A program made the position numbers and the translations under genes. Below, one piece after another: positions 1-5,738 of a DNA stretch of 6,030 bases; the stretch's first letter is position 1; every line of letters begins with the position of its first letter. Under the pieces are notes generated by a model, which was given only the letters and a program-made list of their open reading frames with translations, made no database searches and was not told the origin of the DNA. Where the stretch lies: the NCBI GenBank assembly GCA_937873805.1, contig CALMWO010000109.1:1-6030 (forward strand), given 5' to 3'. The stretch is from an uncultured Hyphomonadaceae bacterium (lineage in GTDB: Bacteria; Pseudomonadota; Alphaproteobacteria; Caulobacterales; Hyphomonadaceae).

Positions 1-148
1 TTCCATCGAGAACCGCGCGGCCATCAGGCGTGTAGTAATGCATGCCCTCCGCGCGAACGAGCATGCGGGGATCGGCCTTGAACGCCCGGTTCGGCGTGAA
101 CGGCATCCAGAAAGCGTCTAGCGAGTTTGGGCGCAGAGTGTTCGACAT
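1..148 (-). CDS. Omega-amino-acid:pyruvate aminotransferase, N-terminal fragment
   Basis: The reverse strand from 148 gives 49 codons beginning MSNTLRPNSLDAFWMPFTPN and continuing through RAFKADPRMLVRAEGMHYYT to PDGRAVLDG at the window edge, so the 3' part lies outside. The run LDAFWMPFTxNRxFK, followed by PR(M/L)L and GMxYxxxDGRxVLDG, is the start of class III PLP-dependent aminotransferases of the beta-alanine (omega-amino acid):pyruvate type. These move an amino group from an omega-amino acid or amine to pyruvate in the cytoplasm. The PLP lysine and the rest of the fold are not visible, so the exact substrate cannot be set. ATG at 148-146 is chosen because family similarity starts within ten residues of it. 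No strong Shine-Dalgarno precedes it. The gene is divergent from the CHRD lipoprotein, with 216 bases between them. Confidence 0.85.
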   Translation of the reverse strand, partial: MSNTLRPNSLDAFWMPFTPNRAFKADPRMLVRAEGMHYYTPDGRAVLDG

Positions 149-364
149 GGGGCAAGTGTTGTCGTGTGCGGTCTCGCCTGCAACAGGAATCGAGCGCTGA
201 TCGCGACTATCGGCGCAAGTGATCGGCGTTAGCCTGGCTCAAACGGTATGTGAGGCGTTTCCGGCGACCGCAGGATGGTTCTGGCGAAGGCGACGGTGTA
301 GACCTTTCCCAGAGGTCACCGCCGGAGATGTCTCCCAACGGACCCACAAGGGGAGTGAAGCTCT
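149..364. promoter_or_regulatory. Divergent intergenic region with structured leader before the CHRD gene
   Basis: This 216-base gap separates two divergent genes and must hold both promoters, but I cannot place -35/-10 pairs with confidence. Toward the rightward gene there are two small hairpins: GACCT/AGGTC (301-305 with 313-317) and GGAG/CTCC (324-327 with 332-335). They are followed by AAGGGGAG at 348-355, a good ribosome binding site nine bases before the ATG at 365. Candidate reading frames across the gap have no recognisable product. Confidence 0.4.
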
Positions 365-790
365 ATGAGAACATCCTGGCTTGTTTCGATCGCTGTTGCC
401 GGTGCGTTCGCCGGCGCATGCTCGACGATGGATTCGGCGCCGAAGCTGCCGACTTATGCTGCAACGCTGGCGCCGGGCGCCGGCATTACGTCGACTGGCA
501 AAGGCGCGGGCACGTTCACATACGATCCGGCGACGCATGCACTGTCATACACCGTCACCTATGAAGGCCTGACGGGTCCCGCGGTTGCCGCACACATCCA
601 TGGTCCGGCAGAGCCGGGCGCGAACGGCCCGCCGGTTGTGCCGTTCGCCAACGCCGCCACCCCGATCACCGGCACGGCGACGCTGACGGATGCGCAGGCG
701 GCCGATCTCGCGGCGGGCAAGTGGTATGTGAACGTCCACACCGCGGCCAACAAGGGCGGCGAAATTCGCGGCCAGATTACTGCGAAATAG
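365..790 (+). CDS. CHRD-domain lipoprotein
   Basis: This is a 141-residue exported protein. Residues 1-18 form a short signal (MRTSWLVSIAVAGAFAGA) ending in Cys19, an AGA-C lipobox with alanine at -3. Ser20 at +2 favours the outer membrane under the usual sorting rule. Residues 30-139 match the CHRD domain, first described in chordin and common as a stand-alone domain in bacteria. The hallmarks are YAATLAPG near the start, AHIHGPA at 76-82, a threonine-rich middle strand, and WYVNVHTAANKGGEIRGQI at 120-138 at the end. The domain is an immunoglobulin-like beta fold of unknown biochemical role. The start is set by AAGGGGAG nine bases upstream. It sits alone between a divergent aminotransferase and a hairpin at 821-854, so it is probably monocistronic. 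The domain call is strong; the function is unknown. Confidence 0.88.
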   Translation: MRTSWLVSIAVAGAFAGACSTMDSAPKLPTYAATLAPGAGITSTGKGAGTFTYDPATHALSYTVTYEGLTGPAVAAHIHGPAEPGANGPPVVPFANAATPITGTATLTDAQAADLAAGKWYVNVHTAANKGGEIRGQITAK

Positions 791-802
791 GCTGTATCGA
801 TC

Positions 803-854
803 CTCGTTTCACGAGACAGGCATGCTGCGCTGCATGGGAGTGCAGCGCAGCATG
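803..854 (+). terminator. Two hairpins after the CHRD gene, including a perfect 14-bp stem
   Basis: Two inverted repeats lie in series. CTCGT (803-807) pairs with ACGAG (811-815) around a 3-base loop. The stem CATGCTGCGCTGCA (821-834) pairs perfectly with 841-854 around the loop TGGGAG. The strong hairpin 30 bases after the stop codon suggests a transcription end or an RNA-stabilising structure. The following ATTTGTATTC is only weakly T-rich, so it is not a textbook intrinsic terminator. Confidence 0.55.
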
Positions 855-977
855 ATTTGTATTCGAAAACAGGCCCGAATTCGCTTTTGCGGCCCTCAGT
901 GCGGGCGTATGCCTTCAGCAATGATTCGCTGATCCGCGGGTGCGGAAGCGAGGGGGCCGACGGGGACAGGAGCCAGC

Positions 978-1940
978 ATGGCAGACGGCACGAAGCTGGT
1001 GATTTCCTGCGCGACGCTGGGCTATGCCGTGGCCGGCGCGACGGTTGCCGCAGCGATGGCTGCTGAAGGCTGGGTCGGGCGCGGCGATGAGCAAGCGGCT
1101 GAGGAAGCTGCGGCCCATGCGATGCGCGATGCGCTGAACGCGATTGATTTCACCGGGCATGTGGTCGTTGGCGAAGTCGATATTCCGATCCTCAATGTCG
1201 GCGAGAGCGTGGGGACGGGGAACGGACCCGAGCTCGATATTGCGCTCGAGGCGCTGGAAGGCACGACGCTGACGGCGAAGGCCATGCCGAATGCGCTGGC
1301 GGTCATTGCGGCGGCGCCCAAGGGCGGGCTGTTGCAGGTGCCTGATCTCTACATGGAGAAGCTGGCGATAGGGCCGGGCTATGACCGCGGTGTTGTCGAT
1401 CTCGATGCCGGTGCGGGCGAGAATGCGATCCGGCTGGCGAAGGCCAAGGGCGTGGACGTGCGCGAGATAACCGTATGCGTGCTGGATCGTCCGCGGCACG
1501 AGAAGATCATCGCTGATCTCCGCAAAGTCGGCGTGCGGATCAACCTGATCTCTGACGGCGATGTTGCTGGCGTTATCAACACGGCGATGCCGGAGACAGC
1601 GATCGACATGTATGTCGGACAAGGCAAGGCGCCTGAGGGCGTTCTGGCCGCTGCCGCGCTGCGTTGTGCGGGCGGGCAGATGCAGGCGCGGTTCGTCTTC
1701 CGCAACGAGGCGGAAAAATACCAGGCGCAGCGCACGGGCCTGAAGGATGCCGGACGGCGCTTCGAGCTGGATGATCTTGTCTCCGGCGAGGTGATCTTTG
1801 CTGCGACCGGCGTCACCAAAGGCACGCTGCTGGATGGCGCGGTGCGCAGCCGCAGGGGCGTTGAGACGCACACCATGCTGATGTCGTCGAGCGATGGCGT
1901 GGTGCGGAAGATCCGGTCGGTTACGCCGGTAGGGCGTTAG
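978..1940 (+). CDS. glpX: Class II fructose-1,6-bisphosphatase (GlpX), divergent metal site
   Basis: Class II FBPases hydrolyse fructose-1,6-bisphosphate to fructose-6-phosphate in gluconeogenesis, in the cytoplasm, using a divalent metal. The 320-residue length is normal. Family blocks in order are WVGRGDE (32-38), LEGTTLTAKAMPNALAVIAA (93-112), PDLYMEKLAIGPG (122-134), LDRPRHEKIIAD (169-180), ISDGDVAGVI (191-200), APEGVLAAAALR (218-229) and VIFAATGVTKGTLLDG (272-287). Compared with E. coli GlpX as I recall it, ligand Asp33 is Glu42 here, Asp85 is Glu91, and the usual GEGExDEAPMLYIGE segment is three residues shorter (GEVDIPILNVGE, 65-76). Glu66, Glu94 and Glu220 are kept, and the VTE motif near the N-terminus is altered. 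ATG 978 is chosen because AGGAG lies at 968-972 and an in-frame TGA at 930-932 bars extension. A weak promoter (TTGCGG 887-892, TATGCC 908-913) is possible. recJ follows 62 bases later. The family is sure; full activity is not. Confidence 0.88.
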   Translation: MADGTKLVISCATLGYAVAGATVAAAMAAEGWVGRGDEQAAEEAAAHAMRDALNAIDFTGHVVVGEVDIPILNVGESVGTGNGPELDIALEALEGTTLTAKAMPNALAVIAAAPKGGLLQVPDLYMEKLAIGPGYDRGVVDLDAGAGENAIRLAKAKGVDVREITVCVLDRPRHEKIIADLRKVGVRINLISDGDVAGVINTAMPETAIDMYVGQGKAPEGVLAAAALRCAGGQMQARFVFRNEAEKYQAQRTGLKDAGRRFELDDLVSGEVIFAATGVTKGTLLDGAVRSRRGVETHTMLMSSSDGVVRKIRSVTPVGR

Positions 1941-2002
1941 CGGGCTGTTTTCGCGCGGCCCCGCGGCCTTGAACCGACTCGTGAACCACCACAGGTTGGG
2001 GC

Positions 2003-3820
2003 ATGGCCGACAGATCAAACACACAGCCCGCTTTTCTGGGCGTTGCGCACTCGCTTTCGGGCAAGGTGTGGCGGCAGCGGCCTATGGATGAGGCACTGGC
2101 GCTGGAGCATTCGCGCAAGCTGAAGGCGCCGGATATCGTTGGGCGATTGCTGTCAGCGCGGGGCGTGAAGCTGGATGAGGCGGAGCTCTTTCTCAACCCG
2201 ACTTTGAAAGACCTGTTTCCTGATCCGTCGACATTCGCCGACATGGACAAGGCGGCTGATGTGATCCTCGACGCTATCGTGTCGGGCAAGAAGGTGGCGG
2301 TGTTCGCCGACTATGACGTCGATGGCGGCACGTCGTCGGCGATCCTGTCTCGATATTTCCGGGCATGGGGTCGTGAGCTGATCCTCTATGTGCCAGACCG
2401 CCTAACCGAGGGCTTCGGGCCGACGCCGTTTGCATTCCGTGCGCTGAAGGACATGGGCGCGGAACTGGTCGTGACGGTCGATTGCGGTGCAGCGGCGATC
2501 GAGGCGCTGAAGGTCGCCAATGAGATCGGTCTCGATGTCGTGGTGATGGATCACCACCTGATGCACGACGAGCATACGCCGCCGACGCTCGCGCTGGTGA
2601 ATCCAAACCGGCCTGATGACAAGTCGGGCCACGGCTTCCTTGCGGCTGCGGGCGTGGTGTTTGTGCTGGTGGCGGCGCTGAACAGGCTGGCTCGGAAAAA
2701 GAGTCTCGTGCCTGAAGGCGGGCTGCCTGATCCGATGAAGTGGCTCGATCTCGCAGCGCTGGGAACGCTGTGCGACATGGCGCCGTTGAAGGGCGTGAAC
2801 CGCGCGTTTGTCACGCGCGGGTTGGCTTGTCTTGAGCGACTTGAAAATGCGGGTCTGAAGGCGCTGGCGGAAGTGGCCGGCATCGAGGCGCCGAAGTCTG
2901 TCTATCACGCAACGTTCGTTCTTGGGCCGAGGCTCAATGCGGGCGGGCGGATCGGTGATCCGTGGACGGCGGCGAAACTGCTGGCGACTGATGATCGCGC
3001 GGAAGCGATCCAACTCGCCGAGAAGCTAAACTTCCAGAACCAGGAGCGGAAGGAAGTCGAGGCTGGAATCCAGAAGGCGGCGATGGAGCAGGTGGAGCGG
3101 CGGCTGGCGATGAAGCCAGACGCGGGCATCCTCGTGGTGGGTGGCGAAGGGTGGCATCCGGGCGTGATTGGCATCGTCGCCGGTCGGCTGAAGGAGAAGT
3201 ATCACCGGCCGGCAATCGTCGTTGGCTGGGGCGAGGGGCTTGGTCCTGTCGCGCGCGGATCGGGGCGATCCGTGCCGGGCGTCAATCTTGGCGAGCTGAT
3301 TTCGGGCGCGGCGAAATCCGGGCTGTTGCTGTCAGGTGGCGGGCACGCGATGGCGGCAGGACTGAGCATGGACCCGGCGCGGCTGGATGAGCTGCTGGAG
3401 TATCTTGAGGAACGAACCAAGGGCACGGCGTTGGAGCTGGCCGAGGCGAGGGTATTGGAGATCGACGGGACGCTCGCGCCAGGCGCTGCGACCGGGGAGT
3501 TGCTGGACATGATCGAGCGGACGGGGCCGTTCGGGTCGAATGCGCCGGAGCCACTGTTTGCTGGCGCTCCAGGACATCGCAGCCCAGGAGGGGGCCGTGC
3601 GGCAGGCGCGCGGCGGGTGGGCGAAAATCATATGGCTTTCGATATGGTCGGCGAGGATGGCTCGCGGGTACGGGCAATCGCGTTCCGGGTGGCCGACGGA
3701 CCGGAGGGGCAGGCCATTGCCCGCGGGGACGCAATTCACGTCGCCGGAAGGCTGCGCCCGGATACCTGGCGGGGGCCGGGAAAGGTGCAGATCGAGGTAG
3801 CGGATATCGCGTTGGCCTAG
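2003..3820 (+). CDS. recJ: Single-stranded-DNA-specific 5'-3' exonuclease RecJ
   Basis: RecJ degrades single-stranded DNA 5' to 3' in RecF-pathway recombination, replication-fork processing and mismatch repair. The 605 residues carry the DHH-family motifs in order: DYDVDG at 103-108, VDCG at 159-162, DHH at 183-185 and DLAALGTLCD at 249-258. These acidic and histidine residues bind the catalytic Mn/Mg. The DHHA1 substrate-binding part follows, with GWHPGVIGIVAGRL (383-396) and SGGGHAMAAG (444-453). A C-terminal OB-fold ends with AIHVAGRLRPDTWRG. All catalytic motifs look intact. The start at 2003 fits the usual AFLGV..SLSG beginning; the ribosome binding site (GGTTGGGG) is poor. It lies 62 bases after glpX on the same strand, a pairing I recall as common in Alphaproteobacteria, so co-transcription is likely. 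Odd point: residues 520-537 are Gly/Ala/Arg-rich and may reflect two compensating frameshifts (see findings). Confidence 0.95.
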   Translation: MADRSNTQPAFLGVAHSLSGKVWRQRPMDEALALEHSRKLKAPDIVGRLLSARGVKLDEAELFLNPTLKDLFPDPSTFADMDKAADVILDAIVSGKKVAVFADYDVDGGTSSAILSRYFRAWGRELILYVPDRLTEGFGPTPFAFRALKDMGAELVVTVDCGAAAIEALKVANEIGLDVVVMDHHLMHDEHTPPTLALVNPNRPDDKSGHGFLAAAGVVFVLVAALNRLARKKSLVPEGGLPDPMKWLDLAALGTLCDMAPLKGVNRAFVTRGLACLERLENAGLKALAEVAGIEAPKSVYHATFVLGPRLNAGGRIGDPWTAAKLLATDDRAEAIQLAEKLNFQNQERKEVEAGIQKAAMEQVERRLAMKPDAGILVVGGEGWHPGVIGIVAGRLKEKYHRPAIVVGWGEGLGPVARGSGRSVPGVNLGELISGAAKSGLLLSGGGHAMAAGLSMDPARLDELLEYLEERTKGTALELAEARVLEIDGTLAPGAATGELLDMIERTGPFGSNAPEPLFAGAPGHRSPGGGRAAGARRVGENHMAFDMVGEDGSRVRAIAFRVADGPEGQAIARGDAIHVAGRLRPDTWRGPGKVQIEVADIALA

Positions 3821-3839
3821 GCGTTTTGCCCTGTGCCAA

Positions 3840-3859
3840 TTCACCCGCAGAAGGGTGAA
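3840..3859 (+). terminator. Hairpin after recJ
   Basis: TTCACCC (3840-3846) pairs perfectly with GGGTGAA (3853-3859) around GCAGAA, 20 bases past the recJ stop. It has no T-run, so it may be a Rho-assisted end or a 3'-end stabiliser for the glpX-recJ transcript. It lies just upstream of the tRNA promoter. Confidence 0.4.
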
Positions 3860-3868
3860 ATGGGGTGC

Positions 3869-3897
3869 TTGCAGGGCCGGAGCGATGCAGCTATATC
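3869..3897 (+). promoter_or_regulatory. Sigma-70-type promoter of the tRNA-Glu gene
   Basis: TTGCAG at 3869-3874 and TATATC at 3892-3897 are separated by exactly 17 bases and fit the housekeeping -35 and -10 consensus well. Transcription would begin around 3903-3905, about ten bases before the mature tRNA. The stretch just after the -10 (CGCTCGCTTCG) is GC-rich, as is typical of stable-RNA promoters under stringent control. That regulation is inferred. Confidence 0.7.
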
Positions 3898-3913
3898 GCT
3901 CGCTTCGCTGGAT

Positions 3914-3988
3914 GGTCCCTTCGTCTATCGGTTAGGACGTTAGGTTTTCAACCTGAAAAGAGGGGTTCGACTCCCCTAGGGACTGCCA
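3914..3988 (+). tRNA. tRNA-Glu, anticodon TTC
   Basis: The 75 bases fold as a full cloverleaf. The acceptor stem is GGTCCCT (3914-3920) with AGGGACT (3978-3984), then discriminator G and an encoded CCA (3986-3988). The D stem is GTCT/GGAC. The anticodon stem TTAGG/CCTGA carries the loop TTTTCAA with anticodon TTC, reading GAA and GAG codons. The T arm is AGGGG-TTCGACT-CCCCT. The first acceptor pair is G1-U72 rather than G-C, and the anticodon stem has a U-G pair. Neither prevents folding. A strong promoter lies directly upstream. I see no integrase gene or repeated 3' end nearby, so there is no sign that it is in use as an attachment site. Confidence 0.95.
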
Positions 3989-3996
3989 GCGGATTG

Positions 3997-4026
3997 TTAC
4001 GGCTTGGGATTTTGGCCTGAGCGTAA
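3997..4026 (+). terminator. Hairpin after the tRNA gene
   Basis: TTACG (3997-4001) pairs with CGTAA (4022-4026), and the stem continues through CTTGGG against the segment 4016-4021 with one bulged G (4002) and G-U pairs. The loop is ATTTTGG. It lies eight bases after the CCA end and could end the tRNA transcript, but no T-run follows. Confidence 0.35.
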
Positions 4027-4064
4027 GTGAAATGATTTCCCTGCGCATTGTGTTGGTTTGGGCG

Positions 4065-4092
4065 TTGATTTGGTTGCCGCCCGCTAGTTAAT
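4065..4092 (+). promoter_or_regulatory. Possible promoter of the cold-shock gene
   Basis: TTGATT (4065-4070) and GTTAAT (4087-4092) are 16 bases apart, matching four of six consensus bases each. They lie in an AT-richer patch between the tRNA and the cold-shock gene. If used, transcription would start near 4099 and leave a leader of roughly 75 bases. Confidence 0.3.
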
Positions 4093-4109
4093 CACAAGTG
4101 GATAATCGC

Positions 4110-4165
4110 CCGGCGAGCTATGTGCGCCGGATAAACTGTCATGCTACAGTCGCCCCGCTGGGGAG
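4110..4165 (+). promoter_or_regulatory. Structured 5' leader masking the cold-shock gene's ribosome binding site
   Basis: Three hairpins lie one after another. CCGGCG (4110-4115) pairs with CGCCGG (4125-4130). ACTGT (4135-4139) pairs with ACAGT (4146-4150). CCCC (4153-4156) pairs with GGGG (4160-4163). The last one ties up most of GGGGAG (4160-4165), the Shine-Dalgarno for the ATG at 4176. Structured leaders control translation of many cold-shock mRNAs; use as a switch here is inferred. Confidence 0.45.
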
Positions 4166-4175
4166 CGCGTGGGTG

Positions 4176-4703
4176 ATGCAACCGCAACAGAATCAGACTT
4201 CGCCTGAAGAGGAAGCCGAACCGGCCATCACGATCGAGGGCCGTGTGAAATGGTTCGATCCGGCGAAAGGCTATGGCTTCGTGGTTCCCGATGGCGGACC
4301 TGCGGGCGGCGGGCTGAAGCGCGACGTTCTGCTGCATATCTCCGTCATGCGTAAGTTCGGGCAGGATACAGCGCCGGAGGGCGCGCGGATCGTCTGCAAC
4401 GTGGCGACGCGCGACCGGGGCTATCAGGTCAACGAGGTTCTGGAGCTTTCGGCCAACGAGAACGACGTCGCGCCAGACGAGGCCGGCGAGGTCGAAATCG
4501 TGCTGGTGAAATGGTTCAACCGCACCAAGGGCTATGGTTTCGTCCAGCTGCTGGACGACCCGGAAGACATCTTTATCCACATGGTGGTGGTGCGTAAGGC
4601 CGGGATCGACGACCTGCAGCCGGGCCAGAAGCTGGTGGCTTCGGTCGGCAAGGGCCAGAAGGGTCGGCATATCATCAGCGCGAAACTGCATACCGGACCC
4701 TAG
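4176..4703 (+). CDS. Tandem cold-shock-domain protein (CspA family)
   Basis: This 175-residue cytoplasmic protein has two cold-shock domains, which bind single-stranded RNA or DNA and loosen mRNA structure. Domain 1 is about residues 20-92, with VKWFDPAKGYGFV (24-36, including RNP1) and VLLHISV (51-57, RNP2). Domain 2 is about 107-171, with VKWFNRTKGYGFV (111-123) and DIFIHMV (131-137). An acidic linker, rich in D and E, joins them at 93-106. Two-domain cold-shock proteins are typical of Alphaproteobacteria; CspC and CspD of Caulobacter have this layout. ATG 4176 is preferred to the in-frame GTG at 4098 because GGGGAG lies ten bases before it and the 26 extra residues do not resemble the family. 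The leader forms hairpins that cover the ribosome binding site. The DUF192 gene follows after 55 bases, probably in the same transcript. Which csp paralogue this is cannot be told. Confidence 0.93.
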   Translation: MQPQQNQTSPEEEAEPAITIEGRVKWFDPAKGYGFVVPDGGPAGGGLKRDVLLHISVMRKFGQDTAPEGARIVCNVATRDRGYQVNEVLELSANENDVAPDEAGEVEIVLVKWFNRTKGYGFVQLLDDPEDIFIHMVVVRKAGIDDLQPGQKLVASVGKGQKGRHIISAKLHTGP

Positions 4704-4758
4704 CCCTGCTGGGGCATGCCCTTGGCTTCGGGCTGGTGGCGCCTTATTGCCGTGGGCC

Positions 4759-5211
4759 ATGAAACGCACCCTGATCCTCGCCGCTTTTGCCGCCGCTCTT
4801 TCCGGAGCTGCGATGGCGCAGACGCCGACCGAGGCGCTGAGCGTCGTGTCGGGCGGGAAGACCCATGCCTTCCAGGTCGAGGTGGCGGATACGCTGCCGG
4901 AGATTTCCAAAGGTCTCACGGGCCGTGCCTCGCTGGGCAAGGACCAGGGCCTGCTGATGGATTTCCGCACCGTGCGCGAGCAGTTCAATCTCAACATGAA
5001 GGGCGTGCAAGTCGAACTCGACATGCTGTTCCTTGATGGAGAGGGCATGGTGCGTGCGATTGCCACGAGCGCGCGGCCGGGCAGCCTGCGGACTGTTGCG
5101 CCGGGGCTTGGCTCTGCGGCTGTGCTGCAGATCGCGGGCGGGCAGGCGACTGCGCTTGGCATCAAGCCGGGCGACACGGTGAAGAACAAGATGTTCGGCA
5201 ATGGCGGCTGA
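4759..5211 (+). CDS. Secreted DUF192 protein
   Basis: The protein has 150 residues. MKRTLILAAFAAALSGAAMA (1-20) is a clear Sec signal peptide with an AMA site before Gln21, so the mature protein is periplasmic or exported. Residues 27-146 match DUF192: KGLTGR (51-56), a Gly-Leu-Leu-Met-Asp-Phe stretch (64-69), NMKGVQVELDMLFLDGEGMV (79-98), VLQIAGG (122-128) and GIKPGDTV (134-141). The biochemical role of the family is not established. The common GLMxR is GLTGR here and the usual MxNT is MKGV, minor departures. The start is set by the signal peptide; no good ribosome binding site is seen, so translation may depend on readthrough from upstream. It lies 55 bases after the cold-shock gene, and its last 11 bases overlap the thioesterase gene. 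A csp-DUF192 pair is, from memory, recurrent in Alphaproteobacteria. Confidence 0.88.
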   Translation: MKRTLILAAFAAALSGAAMAQTPTEALSVVSGGKTHAFQVEVADTLPEISKGLTGRASLGKDQGLLMDFRTVREQFNLNMKGVQVELDMLFLDGEGMVRAIATSARPGSLRTVAPGLGSAAVLQIAGGQATALGIKPGDTVKNKMFGNGG

Positions 5212-5632
5212 TCCGCCGCCTGCATCGCCGCCAGCGCCGCCGGGATTCATCCATCTTCTGCGTGCGCCGTTCGTCAATCATGTCGGCCCGCTGCTTCAGC
5301 GCGAGGAAAATCCGCCGGGGCGGATGACGCTCGGCCTGTGGGTCGAGCAGGTTCACACCAACACGATGGGCTTCATGCATGGCGGCATGATCGCGACGGT
5401 GTGCGACAGCGCCATGGCCCGTTCGACGCACGGCACGCTGAAACGGCGGACGGTGACGCTGCGCATGGCGATGGAATATTTCGACCCGGTGAAGCAGGGC
5501 GAATGGATGGAAGCGCATGGCCGCCTTGTCGATCATGACGAGGATGTTGCGCATACCGAGTGCCTGATCGTGATCAAGGGGCAGACGGTGGCGCGGAGCA
5601 CGGGCGTGTTCCGGCTGTTGCGGAAGCTTTGA
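5201..5632 (+). CDS. PaaI-like hotdog-fold thioesterase
   Basis: This 143-residue protein carries the hotdog thioesterase signature: HTNTMGFMHGGMIATVCD at residues 52-69, holding the HGG turn (60-62) and the acidic Asp69 on the central helix expected for catalysis. Strand motifs follow: TVTLRMAMEYFDPVKQGEW (84-102) and the final ARSTGVFRLL. Relatives hydrolyse acyl- or aryl-CoA thioesters in the cytoplasm, often as detoxification or proofreading enzymes; the substrate cannot be read here. The first 15 residues are proline- and alanine-rich (MAADPPPASPPAPPG) and probably disordered. ATG 5201 lies inside the DUF192 gene, giving an 11-base overlap and likely translational coupling. It is the last gene of the csp-DUF192-thioesterase run, and palindromic repeats follow its stop. 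Confidence 0.9.
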   Translation: MAADPPPASPPAPPGFIHLLRAPFVNHVGPLLQREENPPGRMTLGLWVEQVHTNTMGFMHGGMIATVCDSAMARSTHGTLKRRTVTLRMAMEYFDPVKQGEWMEAHGRLVDHDEDVAHTECLIVIKGQTVARSTGVFRLLRKL

Positions 5633-5677
5633 CGGGCAGACGATTTGATCTTCCTTGCTGCTGGGTTGGTGAGCACG

Positions 5678-5724
5678 CCCTCGCCCTTCGACGGGCGCCG
5701 CTTCGCGGCTGCTCAGGATGAGGG
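5678..5724. repeat. Palindromic intergenic repeat, CCTTCGA...TCAGGATGAGGG type
   Basis: The element opens with CCCTCGCCCTTCGA (5678-5691) and closes with TCAGGATGAGGG (5713-5724), imperfect reverse complements. At its centre is a perfect hairpin, GCCGC (5697-5701) with GCGGC (5705-5709) around TTC. This layout resembles a dispersed repeat often seen between genes of Alphaproteobacteria (recalled, not searched). It starts 46 bases after the thioesterase stop and may serve as its 3' structure. Confidence 0.65.
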
Positions 5725-5738
5725 CTATCTGCCGCCGC

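Noticed and set aside
915..2024. Long open frame on the minus strand across glpX (369 codons)
   Set aside because: It is antisense to a clearly conserved gene, rich in Arg, His and Ala with no recognisable domain; a by-product of GC-rich codon use.
3914..4100. tRNA-Glu 3' end as a phage or island attachment site
   Set aside because: No integrase gene and no second copy of the tRNA end are visible; ordinary genes follow on.
4098..4175. GTG start giving the cold-shock protein 26 more N-terminal residues
   Set aside because: The extension has no family similarity, covers the hairpin leader, and lacks a ribosome binding site; ATG 4176 has GGGGAG ten bases upstream.
4716..5036. 106-codon open frame overlapping the DUF192 gene in another frame
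   Set aside because: The other frame has a signal peptide and a DUF192 domain; this one is Gly/Arg/Ala-rich with no family match.
4092..5225. Long open frame on the minus strand across the cold-shock and DUF192 genes
   Set aside because: It is antisense to two genes with clear domains and has no family features of its own.
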